Shown here one piece after another: positions 1 through 5,782 of a DNA stretch of 13,911 nucleotides. The translations under genes were made by a program, and so were the position numbers. Below the pieces are notes generated by a model. That model was given only the letters and a program-made list of their open reading frames with translations. It did not search any database and was not told where the DNA came from. Source of the DNA: JANOYC01 sp031428675 (GTDB taxonomy: Bacteria; Actinomycetota; Actinomycetes; Actinomycetales; Microbacteriaceae); assembly GCA_031428675.1 (NCBI GenBank), contig JANOYC010000005.1:1-13911 (forward strand), given 5' to 3'. The stretch's first letter is position 1; each line of letters begins with the position of its first letter.

Positions 1-1
1 A

Positions 2-154
2 AAGTTCAACCACATCCGCATCGGGGACGAGATCGATACGATCGCGCCCAAGGAAAAAACGCGCGCGCTGGCCGCGCTCACACCCCTCGCCCTGCCCGCT
101 TTTGCCGCGAATCCGTCCGGATTCGCGACAAAATCGGGCGACTGGGGGAGTTGA
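2..154 (+). CDS. infB: Translation initiation factor IF2, C-terminal end (partial)
   Basis: An open frame enters from the left edge and stops with TGA at 152-154, leaving 50 residues. The first stretch, KFNHIRIGDEIDT, matches the last strand region of IF2 domain IV, which in many bacteria reads like KYNDIKVGDVIET. IF2 is the GTPase that places initiator tRNA on the 30S subunit. The next gene is rbfA, 20 bp downstream, and infB-rbfA is the standard order, which supports the call. IF2 normally ends a few residues after this motif, but here the frame runs about 30 residues further through an Ala/Pro/Leu-rich tail with lower third-position GC. That tail coincides with a long palindrome at 93-140. 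The match is short and made by eye, so another product with a similar beta-barrel end remains possible. Confidence 0.66.
   Translation, partial: KFNHIRIGDEIDTIAPKEKTRALAALTPLALPAFAANPSGFATKSGDWGS
93..140. repeat. 48-bp imperfect palindrome / long hairpin in the infB tail
   Basis: The left arm 93-114 pairs with the right arm 119-140 around a GTCC loop (115-118). The inner stem of 9 bp (106-114 with 119-127) is perfect. It is followed by a C-A mismatch (105/128), five pairs (100-104 with 129-133), a C-T mismatch (99/134), five Watson-Crick pairs (94-98 with 135-139) and one T-G pair (93/140). In total 20 of 22 positions pair. It lies inside the reading frame of infB and ends 34 bp before the rbfA start. 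It could be an RNA processing site, an attenuator or an inserted palindromic element. There is no U-tract directly after it. Confidence 0.8.
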
Positions 155-158
155 CGGA

Positions 159-164
159 AGGAAG
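159..164 (+). promoter_or_regulatory. Ribosome binding site of rbfA
   Basis: A purine run GGAAGGAAG occupies 156-164, and its AGGAAG core ends 10 nt before the ATG at 175. This supports the ATG at 175 and translation from a longer infB-rbfA transcript. Confidence 0.6.
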
Positions 165-174
165 AATGTGAGCC

Positions 175-645
175 ATGGCTGATCCGGCACGCGCCGCCAA
201 GATGGCGGACCGCATCAAGGTCATCGTCGCCCAGCGAATCGAACGCGGGCTGCGCGATCCGCGACTGGGGTTTGTCACCATCACTGACGTCAAGGTCACG
301 GGTGACCTGCAGCACGCGAGCGTCTTCTACACCGTGTACGGAACCGACGAAGAGCGGGTCAATTCTGCGGCAGCGCTCAAGGCTGCGACCGGGATGCTCC
401 GCAGCGAGGTTGGCAAGAACATCACTGCGAGGCTCACCCCGAGCCTCGAGTTCATTGCCGACGGCATCCCCGAGAACGCCGCGCTCATTGAAACGCTCTT
501 GGCTGAGGCCCAGAACCGTGACCACGCCGTGGAGCAACTGTCGAAGACCGCGCAATATGCAGGCGACGAGGATCCCTACGTCAAGCCGCGCGTAATCGAA
601 GATGGCGACGACGACACGGTTGACGACGGCAGCGATCGCGCATAA
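175..645 (+). CDS. rbfA: 30S ribosome-binding factor A
   Basis: RbfA binds the 30S subunit during late maturation of 16S rRNA and is needed most in the cold. The 156-residue protein shows the family layout. A basic N-terminal helix (MADRIKVIVAQRIERGL, about residues 10-26) is followed by DPRLGFVTITDVKVTGDL (28-45), then the helix-kink-helix of the KH-like fold (AALKAATGMLRSEVGKNI, about 66-83) and RLTPSLEFIAD (86-96). The tail after residue 125 is acidic (EDGDDDTVDDG), a common actinobacterial extension. ATG at 175 is preferred because it has a Shine-Dalgarno and begins the conserved N-terminus. Translation ends with two consecutive TAA codons (643-648). It lies 20 bp after infB and converges on mutY across a tandem repeat. 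Identification is secure. Confidence 0.96.
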   Translation: MADPARAAKMADRIKVIVAQRIERGLRDPRLGFVTITDVKVTGDLQHASVFYTVYGTDEERVNSAAALKAATGMLRSEVGKNITARLTPSLEFIADGIPENAALIETLLAEAQNRDHAVEQLSKTAQYAGDEDPYVKPRVIEDGDDDTVDDGSDRA

Positions 646-647
646 TA

Positions 648-719
648 ATCAGCCCGATCAGCCCGATCAGCCCGATCAGCCCGATCAGCCCGATCAGCCC
701 GATCAGCCCGATCAGCTCG
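648..719. repeat. 9-bp tandem repeat (ATCAGCCCG), 7 perfect units plus 1 variant
   Basis: Seven identical ATCAGCCCG units run head to tail from 648 to 710, followed by one with a single change (ATCAGCTCG, 711-719). The array fills nearly all of the space between the convergent genes rbfA (stop 643-645) and mutY (stop 712-714), and the last unit contains the mutY stop codon. In the mutY frame each unit reads TGA-TCG-GGC, so each supplies a stop. No strong stem-loop can form from a single-phase repeat of this kind, so it does not look like an ordinary terminator. Such arrays commonly change copy number. Confidence 0.95.
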
Positions 720-1578
720 GAAGTGAGTAGCCGACCGTGCTGTCTCCAACCACGAGTCGGTCCGAGATGAGCCCGGCGAGCGCGCGCTCGCGCTGAATGA
801 CGTCCGGCCAGACGAGGTCGACCTCCGTGCGCGTTACGGGCACGTCGCTCGCACGAAGCTCGGCGAGAATGAGTCCGCGCACTTGCCTGTCTGATCCGGC
901 GAACTTCTTCTGAACGGCGGCGCGGCGCCCGTCGAAGGTCGGATATCCGGCGCGTCGCCATTCGCACGCGTTGGTGATGGGGCAATCACCGCATCGCGGC
1001 GCCCTCGCGGTGCAGACGATCGCTCCGAGCTCCATTATGGCCGCGTTCGCTATGAGCGCCTCGCCGTCATCTGACGGAAGCACCGCATCCATTGCCGCGA
1101 AGTCTCGTCTGGTTGGCGCACCCGCATCGGCTACACCGTTCACAGCCCGCGCAAGCACCCGCCGCACGTTGATATCGACCACTGGATGACGTTGCCGGTG
1201 CGCGAAGACGGCAACAGCCCGAGCGGTGTAATCCCCTACTCCGGGAAGAGCGAGAAGTTCTTCGATGGACGAGGGAACGGCTCCGTGGTGCTTCTCGGTG
1301 ATCACGACAGCGGTTGCGTGAAGATTCAGGGCTCGCCGCGGGTAGCCGAGCCGACCCCACGCACGAACGGCGTCGCCCGCAGTCGCGGCAGCGAGGTCGG
1401 ATGGCGTGGGCCACCGATCGAGCCATTCGGCCAGGCGAGGCACCACCCGAGCTACCGGCGTCTGCTGCAGCATGAATTCACTCACGAGAATTCCCCATGG
1501 CGAGAATTCTTCGCGCCGCCATGGCAGGTCCCGGCCGTGCTCACGAAACCAGTCGTTGACGGCGCGAGCGAAATCCAT
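712..1578 (-). CDS. mutY: A/G-specific adenine DNA glycosylase (MutY)
   Basis: MutY removes adenine mispaired with 8-oxoguanine, the second line of the oxidised-guanine repair pathway. In the 288-residue protein, the catalytic Glu34 lies in SEFMLQQT. The helix-hairpin-helix is LPGVGDYTA (111-119), the catalytic Asp135 is in VVDINVRRVLAR, and a [4Fe-4S] loop follows with Cys189, Cys196, Cys199 and Cys205 (spacing C-x6-C-x2-C-x5-C). After the cluster only about 83 residues remain, and they do not look like the NUDIX-type 8-oxoG recognition domain of E. coli MutY. The segment around WPDVIQRERALAGLISDRLV instead resembles a small winged helix, as in other actinobacterial MutY proteins (from memory). 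The stop codon lies inside the 9-bp repeat array. A TAATCT hexamer ends 6 nt before the ATG, suggesting a leaderless transcript. Confidence 0.94.
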   Translation of the reverse strand: MDFARAVNDWFREHGRDLPWRREEFSPWGILVSEFMLQQTPVARVVPRLAEWLDRWPTPSDLAAATAGDAVRAWGRLGYPRRALNLHATAVVITEKHHGAVPSSIEELLALPGVGDYTARAVAVFAHRQRHPVVDINVRRVLARAVNGVADAGAPTRRDFAAMDAVLPSDDGEALIANAAIMELGAIVCTARAPRCGDCPITNACEWRRAGYPTFDGRRAAVQKKFAGSDRQVRGLILAELRASDVPVTRTEVDLVWPDVIQRERALAGLISDRLVVGDSTVGYSLPS

Positions 1579-1584
1579 GCCCCC

Positions 1585-1590
1585 AGATTA
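1585..1590 (-). promoter_or_regulatory. -10-like element for leaderless mutY
   Basis: On the minus strand TAATCT is followed by six bases (GGGGGC) and then the mutY ATG. A start point about 7 nt downstream of the -10 would fall at the start codon. No clear -35 is visible. It overlaps by 2 bp the -10 candidate of the divergent gene. Confidence 0.45.
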
Positions 1591-1594
1591 GGCT
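1589..1594 (+). promoter_or_regulatory. -10-like element for the divergent uridine-kinase-like gene
   Basis: TAGGCT ends 7 nt before the ATG at 1602. It shares the TA at 1589-1590 with the mutY -10 candidate on the other strand, so the 23-bp gap may hold a symmetric bidirectional promoter. There is no Shine-Dalgarno in the gap. Confidence 0.42.
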
Positions 1595-1601
1595 CGACAC
1601 C

Positions 1602-2087
1602 ATGGAGTCGTGGACACCAAACAAGCGGGCGGTCCTCGCCGAACTCGTTCGGAACATCCTCGGCAACTATCCGCGCGGGCGTGTGCTCGTCGCCGTCGAC
1701 GGCATCGCGACAATCGTGACCGCACCGTTTGCCGATGACCTCGCGCAGGCGTTTCGATTGGCAGGGCACACGGCGTTTCGCTCATCCGTCGATCAGTGGG
1801 AGCGTGGCCGCGCGTCGATTCCGCCACTGGATTGGTCAGCAGGCGCTGGGGACGCGCTTCTAGTGATCGACGGAACGCACCTGCATCACGCAAGCCGCGT
1901 CGGCCAGTGGCACACGACGGTATGGCTGGATGCCGGAACCCGCGTCGGACCGGATGCCGCAGTCGCGAGATATCTGATGACAACGCAGCCGCGCGCCCTT
2001 GCCGCTGCCATCGTCGACGTCACCGATCCCGAGTCTCCGCGTCGGCGATTCGCAGACAGTTGCGTTTCGGCGTTGCCCCTCGCCTAA
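1602..2087 (+). CDS. Uridine-kinase-like protein with a degenerate P-loop
   Basis: This 161-residue protein has the frame of the actinobacterial uridine-kinase-like NTPases (P-loop kinase fold) but is probably not an active kinase. Recognisable parts are the strand before the P-loop, VLVAVDG (28-34), the FADDL helix (43-47), a second strand ending in SSVDQW (61-66), DALLVIDGTHL (84-94), TVWLDA (106-111) and the C-terminal DPESPRRRFADSC (142-154). Where a family member would have GxxGxGK(T/S) between VDG and FADD, this one has IATIVTAP with the same length, so the Lys and the glycines are gone. The middle segment that usually carries the substrate region is also short, and I recall relatives of about 200 residues. 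It could be a pseudoenzyme or a decaying gene. It lies divergent from mutY and overlaps the convergent neighbour by 4 bp at the stop codons. Confidence 0.82.
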   Translation: MESWTPNKRAVLAELVRNILGNYPRGRVLVAVDGIATIVTAPFADDLAQAFRLAGHTAFRSSVDQWERGRASIPPLDWSAGAGDALLVIDGTHLHHASRVGQWHTTVWLDAGTRVGPDAAVARYLMTTQPRALAAAIVDVTDPESPRRRFADSCVSALPLA

Positions 2088-3079
2088 AGCCGGAAACGGT
2101 CGACTACCGACGCGACCGGTATAAACGAGCCACTCGCCTCAACCTCGTGAACGAGCTCGAGCAAGAAAGCGTTGACCGGCGCAGCGGTCGCCGCGGCATC
2201 GGCAGCATGCACGATCGCGCCGTTGAGATAGTCGACTTCGCTGGCCTGACCGCGCCGGATGCTCTGGAGGGTGGAACCGGGGTTGGGAACCCTGCCCATG
2301 CGTCTCGCGAGTTCACGGGGGAGGAAGCCGGCGACGCCGACGGGGAGGGCGGCGAACAGGCGGAGGCGACGATGGCTGAGCCCCTGCACGCTCGCGAATC
2401 GAACACCGGAGCGCAGTGCGACGAGCACGGCTTCGCGCATTCCCTCGGTCATGATGCGACGCAGCACGGGCATCGCTATGACCTCTTGCGCGCTCAATCC
2501 GGTTATCGCCGGGAGCGCGTTGATCTGGTTGATCACGAGCTTGGTCCATTGCGCGCCGCGAAAGTCGCCTACGATCTCCACCGGCATCACGGCACCGACT
2601 ATGCCGGCGACGTAGCGTGCTGGCAGGTCGTTCTCCGGATCGGCGACCCCGAGCACGGTGAGTCCAGGGGCTGTGACGGTTACATGACCGGGAGTAGCCA
2701 GCGAGGCCGCGAACAGCCCGAGTGCCCCGATCACGTCTGATCGGGGCGCAACGCGCGTTGCGGTGGAGATGCCTTCCAACCCGTTCTGAATCACGAGGAT
2801 TGGGGTTCGCCCGATTGCCCGCTGGTTGCTGCTGATTGCTGCGGCGGCATCCTGCGCTTTCGTCGCGACGATCACGAGGTCGGCGGCGCGAATCAGTTCC
2901 GGGCCGACGAGCACAGCAGCGATGTGGTCACCCCACGCGCCGGAAAGACGAAGGCCGTTGCGCTCGATCGCTTCTGCGTGCGATCCGCGCGCGGTCACCT
3001 CAACGTCGTGGCCCGCGCGATCGAGGAGCGCTGCGATCGTGCCGCCCACCGCCCCTGCACCGATCACCGCTATGCGCAT
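2084..3079 (-). CDS. panE: Ketopantoate reductase family protein (PanE/ApbA)
   Basis: This is a probable NADPH-dependent 2-dehydropantoate 2-reductase, which makes pantoate for coenzyme A synthesis in the cytoplasm. The 331-residue protein begins with a Rossmann fold, MRIAVIGAGAVGG (1-13). It keeps family residues Lys74 (VATKAQD), Asn99 (IQNGLEG), the catalytic-type Lys180 with Asn184 and Asn187 (WTKLVINQINALPAITG) and Glu281 in GQASEVDYLNG. A longer in-frame start exists upstream, but ATG at 3079 begins exactly at the Rossmann strand and has TAGGAT 7 nt before it. Paralogues of this family act on other 2-oxoacids and no pan genes are adjacent, so the substrate is inferred. Its TAG overlaps the TAA of the convergent gene (shared bases 2084-2087). 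Confidence 0.87.
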   Translation of the reverse strand: MRIAVIGAGAVGGTIAALLDRAGHDVEVTARGSHAEAIERNGLRLSGAWGDHIAAVLVGPELIRAADLVIVATKAQDAAAAISSNQRAIGRTPILVIQNGLEGISTATRVAPRSDVIGALGLFAASLATPGHVTVTAPGLTVLGVADPENDLPARYVAGIVGAVMPVEIVGDFRGAQWTKLVINQINALPAITGLSAQEVIAMPVLRRIMTEGMREAVLVALRSGVRFASVQGLSHRRLRLFAALPVGVAGFLPRELARRMGRVPNPGSTLQSIRRGQASEVDYLNGAIVHAADAAATAAPVNAFLLELVHEVEASGSFIPVASVVDRFRL

Positions 3080-3086
3080 GGTGTGA

Positions 3087-3092
3087 ATCCTA
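3087..3092 (-). promoter_or_regulatory. -10-like element for leaderless panE
   Basis: On the minus strand TAGGAT is followed by seven bases (TCACACC) and the ATG at 3079. There is no Shine-Dalgarno and no convincing -35. Confidence 0.42.
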
Positions 3093-3107
3093 TGGGCGAG
3101 CACGAGG

Positions 3108-3113
3108 TAACCT
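3108..3113 (+). promoter_or_regulatory. -10-like element for leaderless truB
   Basis: TAACCT ends 7 nt before the GTG at 3121. A GAGG at 3104-3107 lies 13 nt from the start, too far for a good ribosome site. The 41-bp gap shared with the divergent panE would hold both promoters. Confidence 0.4.
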
Positions 3114-3120
3114 GTCACGC

Positions 3121-4041
3121 GTGCAGCCGACAGAGCGAACATCACGTCTCGAAAGCGGCATCCTGCTGATCGACAAACCGCAAGGACTCACGAGTCACGA
3201 CGTCGTCGCTCGCGTTCGCCGCTTGGCTGGCACGCGCAAGGTCGGGCACGCAGGCACCCTCGATCCCATGGCTACTGGACTGCTCACGATCGGTGTGAAC
3301 AGCTCGACGCGGTTGCTCACCCACCTGGTCGGACTCGATAAGGAGTACGTCGCGACGATCCGACTGGGTGCGGCGACAACGACCGATGACGCAGAGGGCG
3401 AGATCGTCGAGGAGTCGTCACCGGAACGACTGGGGGCAATTACCATAGAGGCGATCGATGACGGTATCGCTGGTCTCACCGGACGGATCGAACAGGTGCC
3501 GAGCCGCTTCAGTGCGATCAAGATCGACGGCAGGCGCGCCTATGACCGTGCTCGCGCGGGAGAAGACGTCGTGCTCCCGTCGCGGTCGGTGACTGTTTCG
3601 GAGTTCGTCCGCCTCGAGGTCCGGCGCGAGCGTGGTCTCCACCTCGACGTGCGGGTCGCCTGCTCGAGCGGAACGTATATCCGAGCTCTTGCTCGCGACC
3701 TGGGGAGTGCTCTGGGGGTCGGCGGGCATCTCACCGCGTTGCGGCGCACCAGGGTCGGCCCGTTCCGCGTCGAACGGTCGACTCCTCTCAGCGAACTTGA
3801 CCCCGTCGCTGCCCGTCTCGAGCCGACGGCCGTGGCGCGCGAGTTGTTCCCCGTGGTCGACGTGACCGAAGCGGAAGTGACCTACCTTGCACAGGGTAAG
3901 CGCATCCCAACTGACCGTGCTGACACGGCCGGCCCCGTGGCTGCGGTCGGACCCGATGGTCGACTGGTCGCGCTCGTAGATGTCGTCGGCGGCGCGCTGC
4001 GGGTGATCACCGGTTTTCCCGCCACCGAGGTGCTCGCGTGA
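3121..4041 (+). CDS. truB: tRNA pseudouridine(55) synthase TruB
   Basis: TruB isomerises uridine 55 in the T-loop of tRNAs. The 306-residue protein starts with SGILLIDKPQGLTSHDVV (12-29) and carries the catalytic Asp48 in the hallmark GHAGTLDPMATGLL. Further family blocks are KEYVATIRLGAATTTDDAEG, QVPSRFSAIKIDGRRAYDRAR and the RNA-contacting CSSGTYIRALARDLG, with a C-terminal PUA-like part near AQGKRIPTD. The frame stays open far upstream, but GTG at 3121 gives the family's normal short leader before GILLIDKP and lies 7 nt after a TANNNT hexamer, so the long extension is rejected. It heads a compact group with two membrane proteins and ribF. Its TGA overlaps the next start (GTGA, 4038-4041). 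Confidence 0.96.
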   Translation: MQPTERTSRLESGILLIDKPQGLTSHDVVARVRRLAGTRKVGHAGTLDPMATGLLTIGVNSSTRLLTHLVGLDKEYVATIRLGAATTTDDAEGEIVEESSPERLGAITIEAIDDGIAGLTGRIEQVPSRFSAIKIDGRRAYDRARAGEDVVLPSRSVTVSEFVRLEVRRERGLHLDVRVACSSGTYIRALARDLGSALGVGGHLTALRRTRVGPFRVERSTPLSELDPVAARLEPTAVARELFPVVDVTEAEVTYLAQGKRIPTDRADTAGPVAAVGPDGRLVALVDVVGGALRVITGFPATEVLA

Positions 4042-4406
4042 TCGAGTGGTTTACGGTGCTGCAGGTATCAGTTGCTGTTCTGGCCGGGGTGCTGTGTGTC
4101 GTACTCGGCCTCGCCGGTCGGCGACCCGCAGATATCACCATGGGCGCGACGCTCGTCGTCGAGTTGCTGCTGATCGTGCAATTGGTCGTCGCGGTCGTGG
4201 CCCCCGGCGCGGGCAACCCGCCGACCGGCAATATCCTCGAGTTCTACCTGTACCTCGTGTCGGCCATCCTCATTCCTCCGCTCGCCGTGATCTGGGGACT
4301 CATCGAGCGCACGCGCTGGAGCACAGTCGTTCTCGGGGTCGCCTGCCTTGCGATCGCGGTGATGGTATACCGCATGCAACAAATCTGGTCAGTCCAGCTC
4401 GCGTAA
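4038..4406 (+). CDS. Small integral membrane protein (4 TM), truB-ribF locus
   Basis: This is a 122-residue hydrophobic protein of unknown function. About four membrane segments are visible at residues 5-27, 34-55, 67-88 and 93-111. The linker PGAGNPPTGNILEFYLYL lies between the second and third, and the end reads YRMQQIWSVQLA. Proteins of this type ending in a (M/L)QQIW motif sit between truB and ribF in many actinobacteria, as far as I recall. GTG at 4038 overlaps the truB stop, with GAGG at 4027-4030 giving a 7-nt spacing, so translation is probably coupled to truB. No enzyme motif is visible. The constant neighbourhood hints at a shared need but does not give a function. Confidence 0.85.
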   Translation: MIEWFTVLQVSVAVLAGVLCVVLGLAGRRPADITMGATLVVELLLIVQLVVAVVAPGAGNPPTGNILEFYLYLVSAILIPPLAVIWGLIERTRWSTVVLGVACLAIAVMVYRMQQIWSVQLA

Positions 4407-4409
4407 TCT
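4404..4409 (+). promoter_or_regulatory. Internal -10-like element before the second membrane protein and ribF
   Basis: TAATCT begins with the TAA stop codon of the upstream gene and ends 7 nt before the ATG at 4417. The following gene has no Shine-Dalgarno, so an internal leaderless promoter for it and ribF is plausible. Confidence 0.33.
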
Positions 4410-4416
4410 TCTTGTG

Positions 4417-4824
4417 ATGTCCCCACACTCTTCTGCGCGCGCCGACGGCCCCGGTCGCGTGCTCGTTGTCTTTTATGCGATCCTCGCCCTCGCGGCCACG
4501 GGCCGATCGGCGTTCCAGATCGCCACAAAATTCGATGTGGCACCTGTGGCGTATTCCCTCTCCGCGGTGGCTGCCGTCGTCTACATCGTCGCAACGATCG
4601 CTCTGGTCGCGCGTGGCGCGGCATGGTTCACAGTCGCGGTCGCAACCATTGCTTTCGAGCTCGTGGGCGTGCTCGCCGTCGGCGTGCTGACCGTGGCTGA
4701 TCCGGAGTTGTTCCCGGCTGACACGGTCTGGTCGTTCTTCGGGCGAGGTTACCTGTTCGTCCCGCTGATTCTTCCGGTGCTTGGGCTGTTGTGGTTGCGG
4801 CGCCGCAGTCGGGCGCGGAGCTGA
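4417..4824 (+). CDS. Conserved actinobacterial membrane protein (4 TM) upstream of ribF
   Basis: This 135-residue membrane protein has no recognised function. Predicted membrane segments lie near residues 14-31, 44-63, 68-93 and 108-127. FYAILALAATGRSAFQIATK is followed by the conserved-looking APVAYSLSAVAAVVYIVAT, and the block FELVGVLAVGVLTVADPE with DTVWSFFGRGYLFVPLILP comes later. Homologues with ATGRS...QIATKF and ELVGVL...DTVWS.FG.GY are common next to ribF in actinobacteria, from memory. A GTG at 4414 would add one residue. ATG at 4417 is chosen because TAATCT ends 7 nt before it and no Shine-Dalgarno supports either codon. The C-terminus is basic (RRRSRARS), and the stop is 1 nt from the ribF start. 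Confidence 0.84.
   Translation: MSPHSSARADGPGRVLVVFYAILALAATGRSAFQIATKFDVAPVAYSLSAVAAVVYIVATIALVARGAAWFTVAVATIAFELVGVLAVGVLTVADPELFPADTVWSFFGRGYLFVPLILPVLGLLWLRRRSRARS
4817..4820 (+). promoter_or_regulatory. Ribosome binding site of ribF
   Basis: GGAG inside the end of the upstream gene lies 5 nt before GTG at 4826. This fixes the ribF start and rejects the longer frame beginning at 4781. Confidence 0.6.
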
Positions 4825-4825
4825 C

Positions 4826-5767
4826 GTGGAGGTTTTCACCGATGCCAACGAACCCGAGGGCGGTCGGGATTCCGCTGTCACGATCGGCAAGTTCGATGGA
4901 GTGCATTCCGGACACCGCAGGGTGCTCGAGCATCTCACGACCATTGCCTCAGACGCGGGCTTGGCGGCTACGGTGGTCACCTTCGACCGCCACCCGATGA
5001 GTCTGCTTCGGCCCGAGAAGTGCCCGGATGCTCTGGTGAGCAACGCGCAGAAGTTGGAGCTTCTCGAGAGTACGGGCGTCGATCGCGTCGTGGTGCTGAC
5101 CTTCGATCACGAACTCGCGTCGCTGACACCGGAAGAATTCGTTCGGCGGGTGCTCGTGGATTCACTGCGCACCCGCGTCATCCTTGTCGGCCGTGATTTC
5201 CGGTTCGGCGCTGGTGGGCGCGGCACCGTAACGCTGCTCGCCGAACTCGGCCAGGCGCACGGGTTTGAGGTGCGCCTCATCGACGACGTCACGGGCGCCG
5301 ACGGCGCGCGAGCGTCGTCAACGGTCATCAGAGCTGCACTGCGTGAGGGCGACATCCGCCGGGCAAAGGCGCTTCTCGGATATGCGCCGGTCGTGCGTGC
5401 GGTCGTCGTGCACGGTGCGGGGCGAGGTCGCGCCATGGGGTATCCGACCGCGAACCTCGCGCGCGACTCTGAGGGGCTCATCCCGGCCGATGGTGTGTAC
5501 GCTGCCTGGCTCGATGTCGACGACGTTCGCTATCCGGCGGCCGTTTCGATTGGCAATAACCCGACTTTCGACGGTGTGCTCGATAAGACCGTCGAGGCGC
5601 ACGTGCTCGACGAAGATCTCGACCTCTACGACCGTACGGTCGCGGTGTCGTTCGTCGATTTCGTGCGCGGAATGGTCAAGTTCGACTCGATGAACGAACT
5701 CGTCGCTCAGATGCACCGGGACACGGAGAACATCCGCGCCATCCTCGACGCAGAGCGGCGTCAGTAG
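4826..5767 (+). CDS. ribF: Bifunctional riboflavin kinase / FMN adenylyltransferase
   Basis: This enzyme phosphorylates riboflavin to FMN and then adenylylates FMN to FAD in the cytosol. The 313-residue length is normal. The N-terminal nucleotidyltransferase has TIGKFDGVHSGH (19-30, the GxFDGxHxGH signature), VTFDRHP (51-57), LVGRDFRFGAGGRG (120-132) and SSTVIRAAL (164-172). The C-terminal flavokinase has GRAMGYPTANL (201-211), PADGVYA (220-226), SIGNNPTF (241-248) and VEAHVLD (256-262). The GTG start is one nucleotide after the TGA of the preceding membrane protein and has GGAG 5 nt upstream, so translation is probably coupled. It is the last gene of the truB group and converges on a minus-strand gene 15 bp away. 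Confidence 0.96.
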   Translation: MEVFTDANEPEGGRDSAVTIGKFDGVHSGHRRVLEHLTTIASDAGLAATVVTFDRHPMSLLRPEKCPDALVSNAQKLELLESTGVDRVVVLTFDHELASLTPEEFVRRVLVDSLRTRVILVGRDFRFGAGGRGTVTLLAELGQAHGFEVRLIDDVTGADGARASSTVIRAALREGDIRRAKALLGYAPVVRAVVVHGAGRGRAMGYPTANLARDSEGLIPADGVYAAWLDVDDVRYPAAVSIGNNPTFDGVLDKTVEAHVLDEDLDLYDRTVAVSFVDFVRGMVKFDSMNELVAQMHRDTENIRAILDAERRQ

Positions 5768-5782
5768 CCGAGGCCTCGCCCG

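Noticed and set aside
648..719. CRISPR array
   Set aside because: The unit is 9 bp with no spacers and no cas genes nearby. It is a simple tandem repeat.
581..985. Minus-strand frame with a repeated Gly-Leu-Ile track across the tandem repeat
   Set aside because: It is the product of the 9-bp repeat in a frame overlapping mutY and rbfA. The rest is Arg-rich shadow sequence.
1495..1524. Inverted repeat CCATGGCG...CGCCATGG with internal GAATTC sites
   Set aside because: It lies in the conserved start of mutY and is explained by two Pro-Trp pairs and Glu-Phe codons. No separate role is needed.
2836..3120. In-frame N-terminal extension of truB
   Set aside because: It runs through the panE gene on the other strand, is Arg/Pro-rich and unlike TruB. 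GTG at 3121 gives the normal N-terminus.
5769..5778. Perfect 10-bp palindrome CGAGGCCTCG between ribF and the convergent gene
   Set aside because: With a normal loop only three pairs remain, so it is not a usable terminator. A protein-binding site cannot be argued from one copy.
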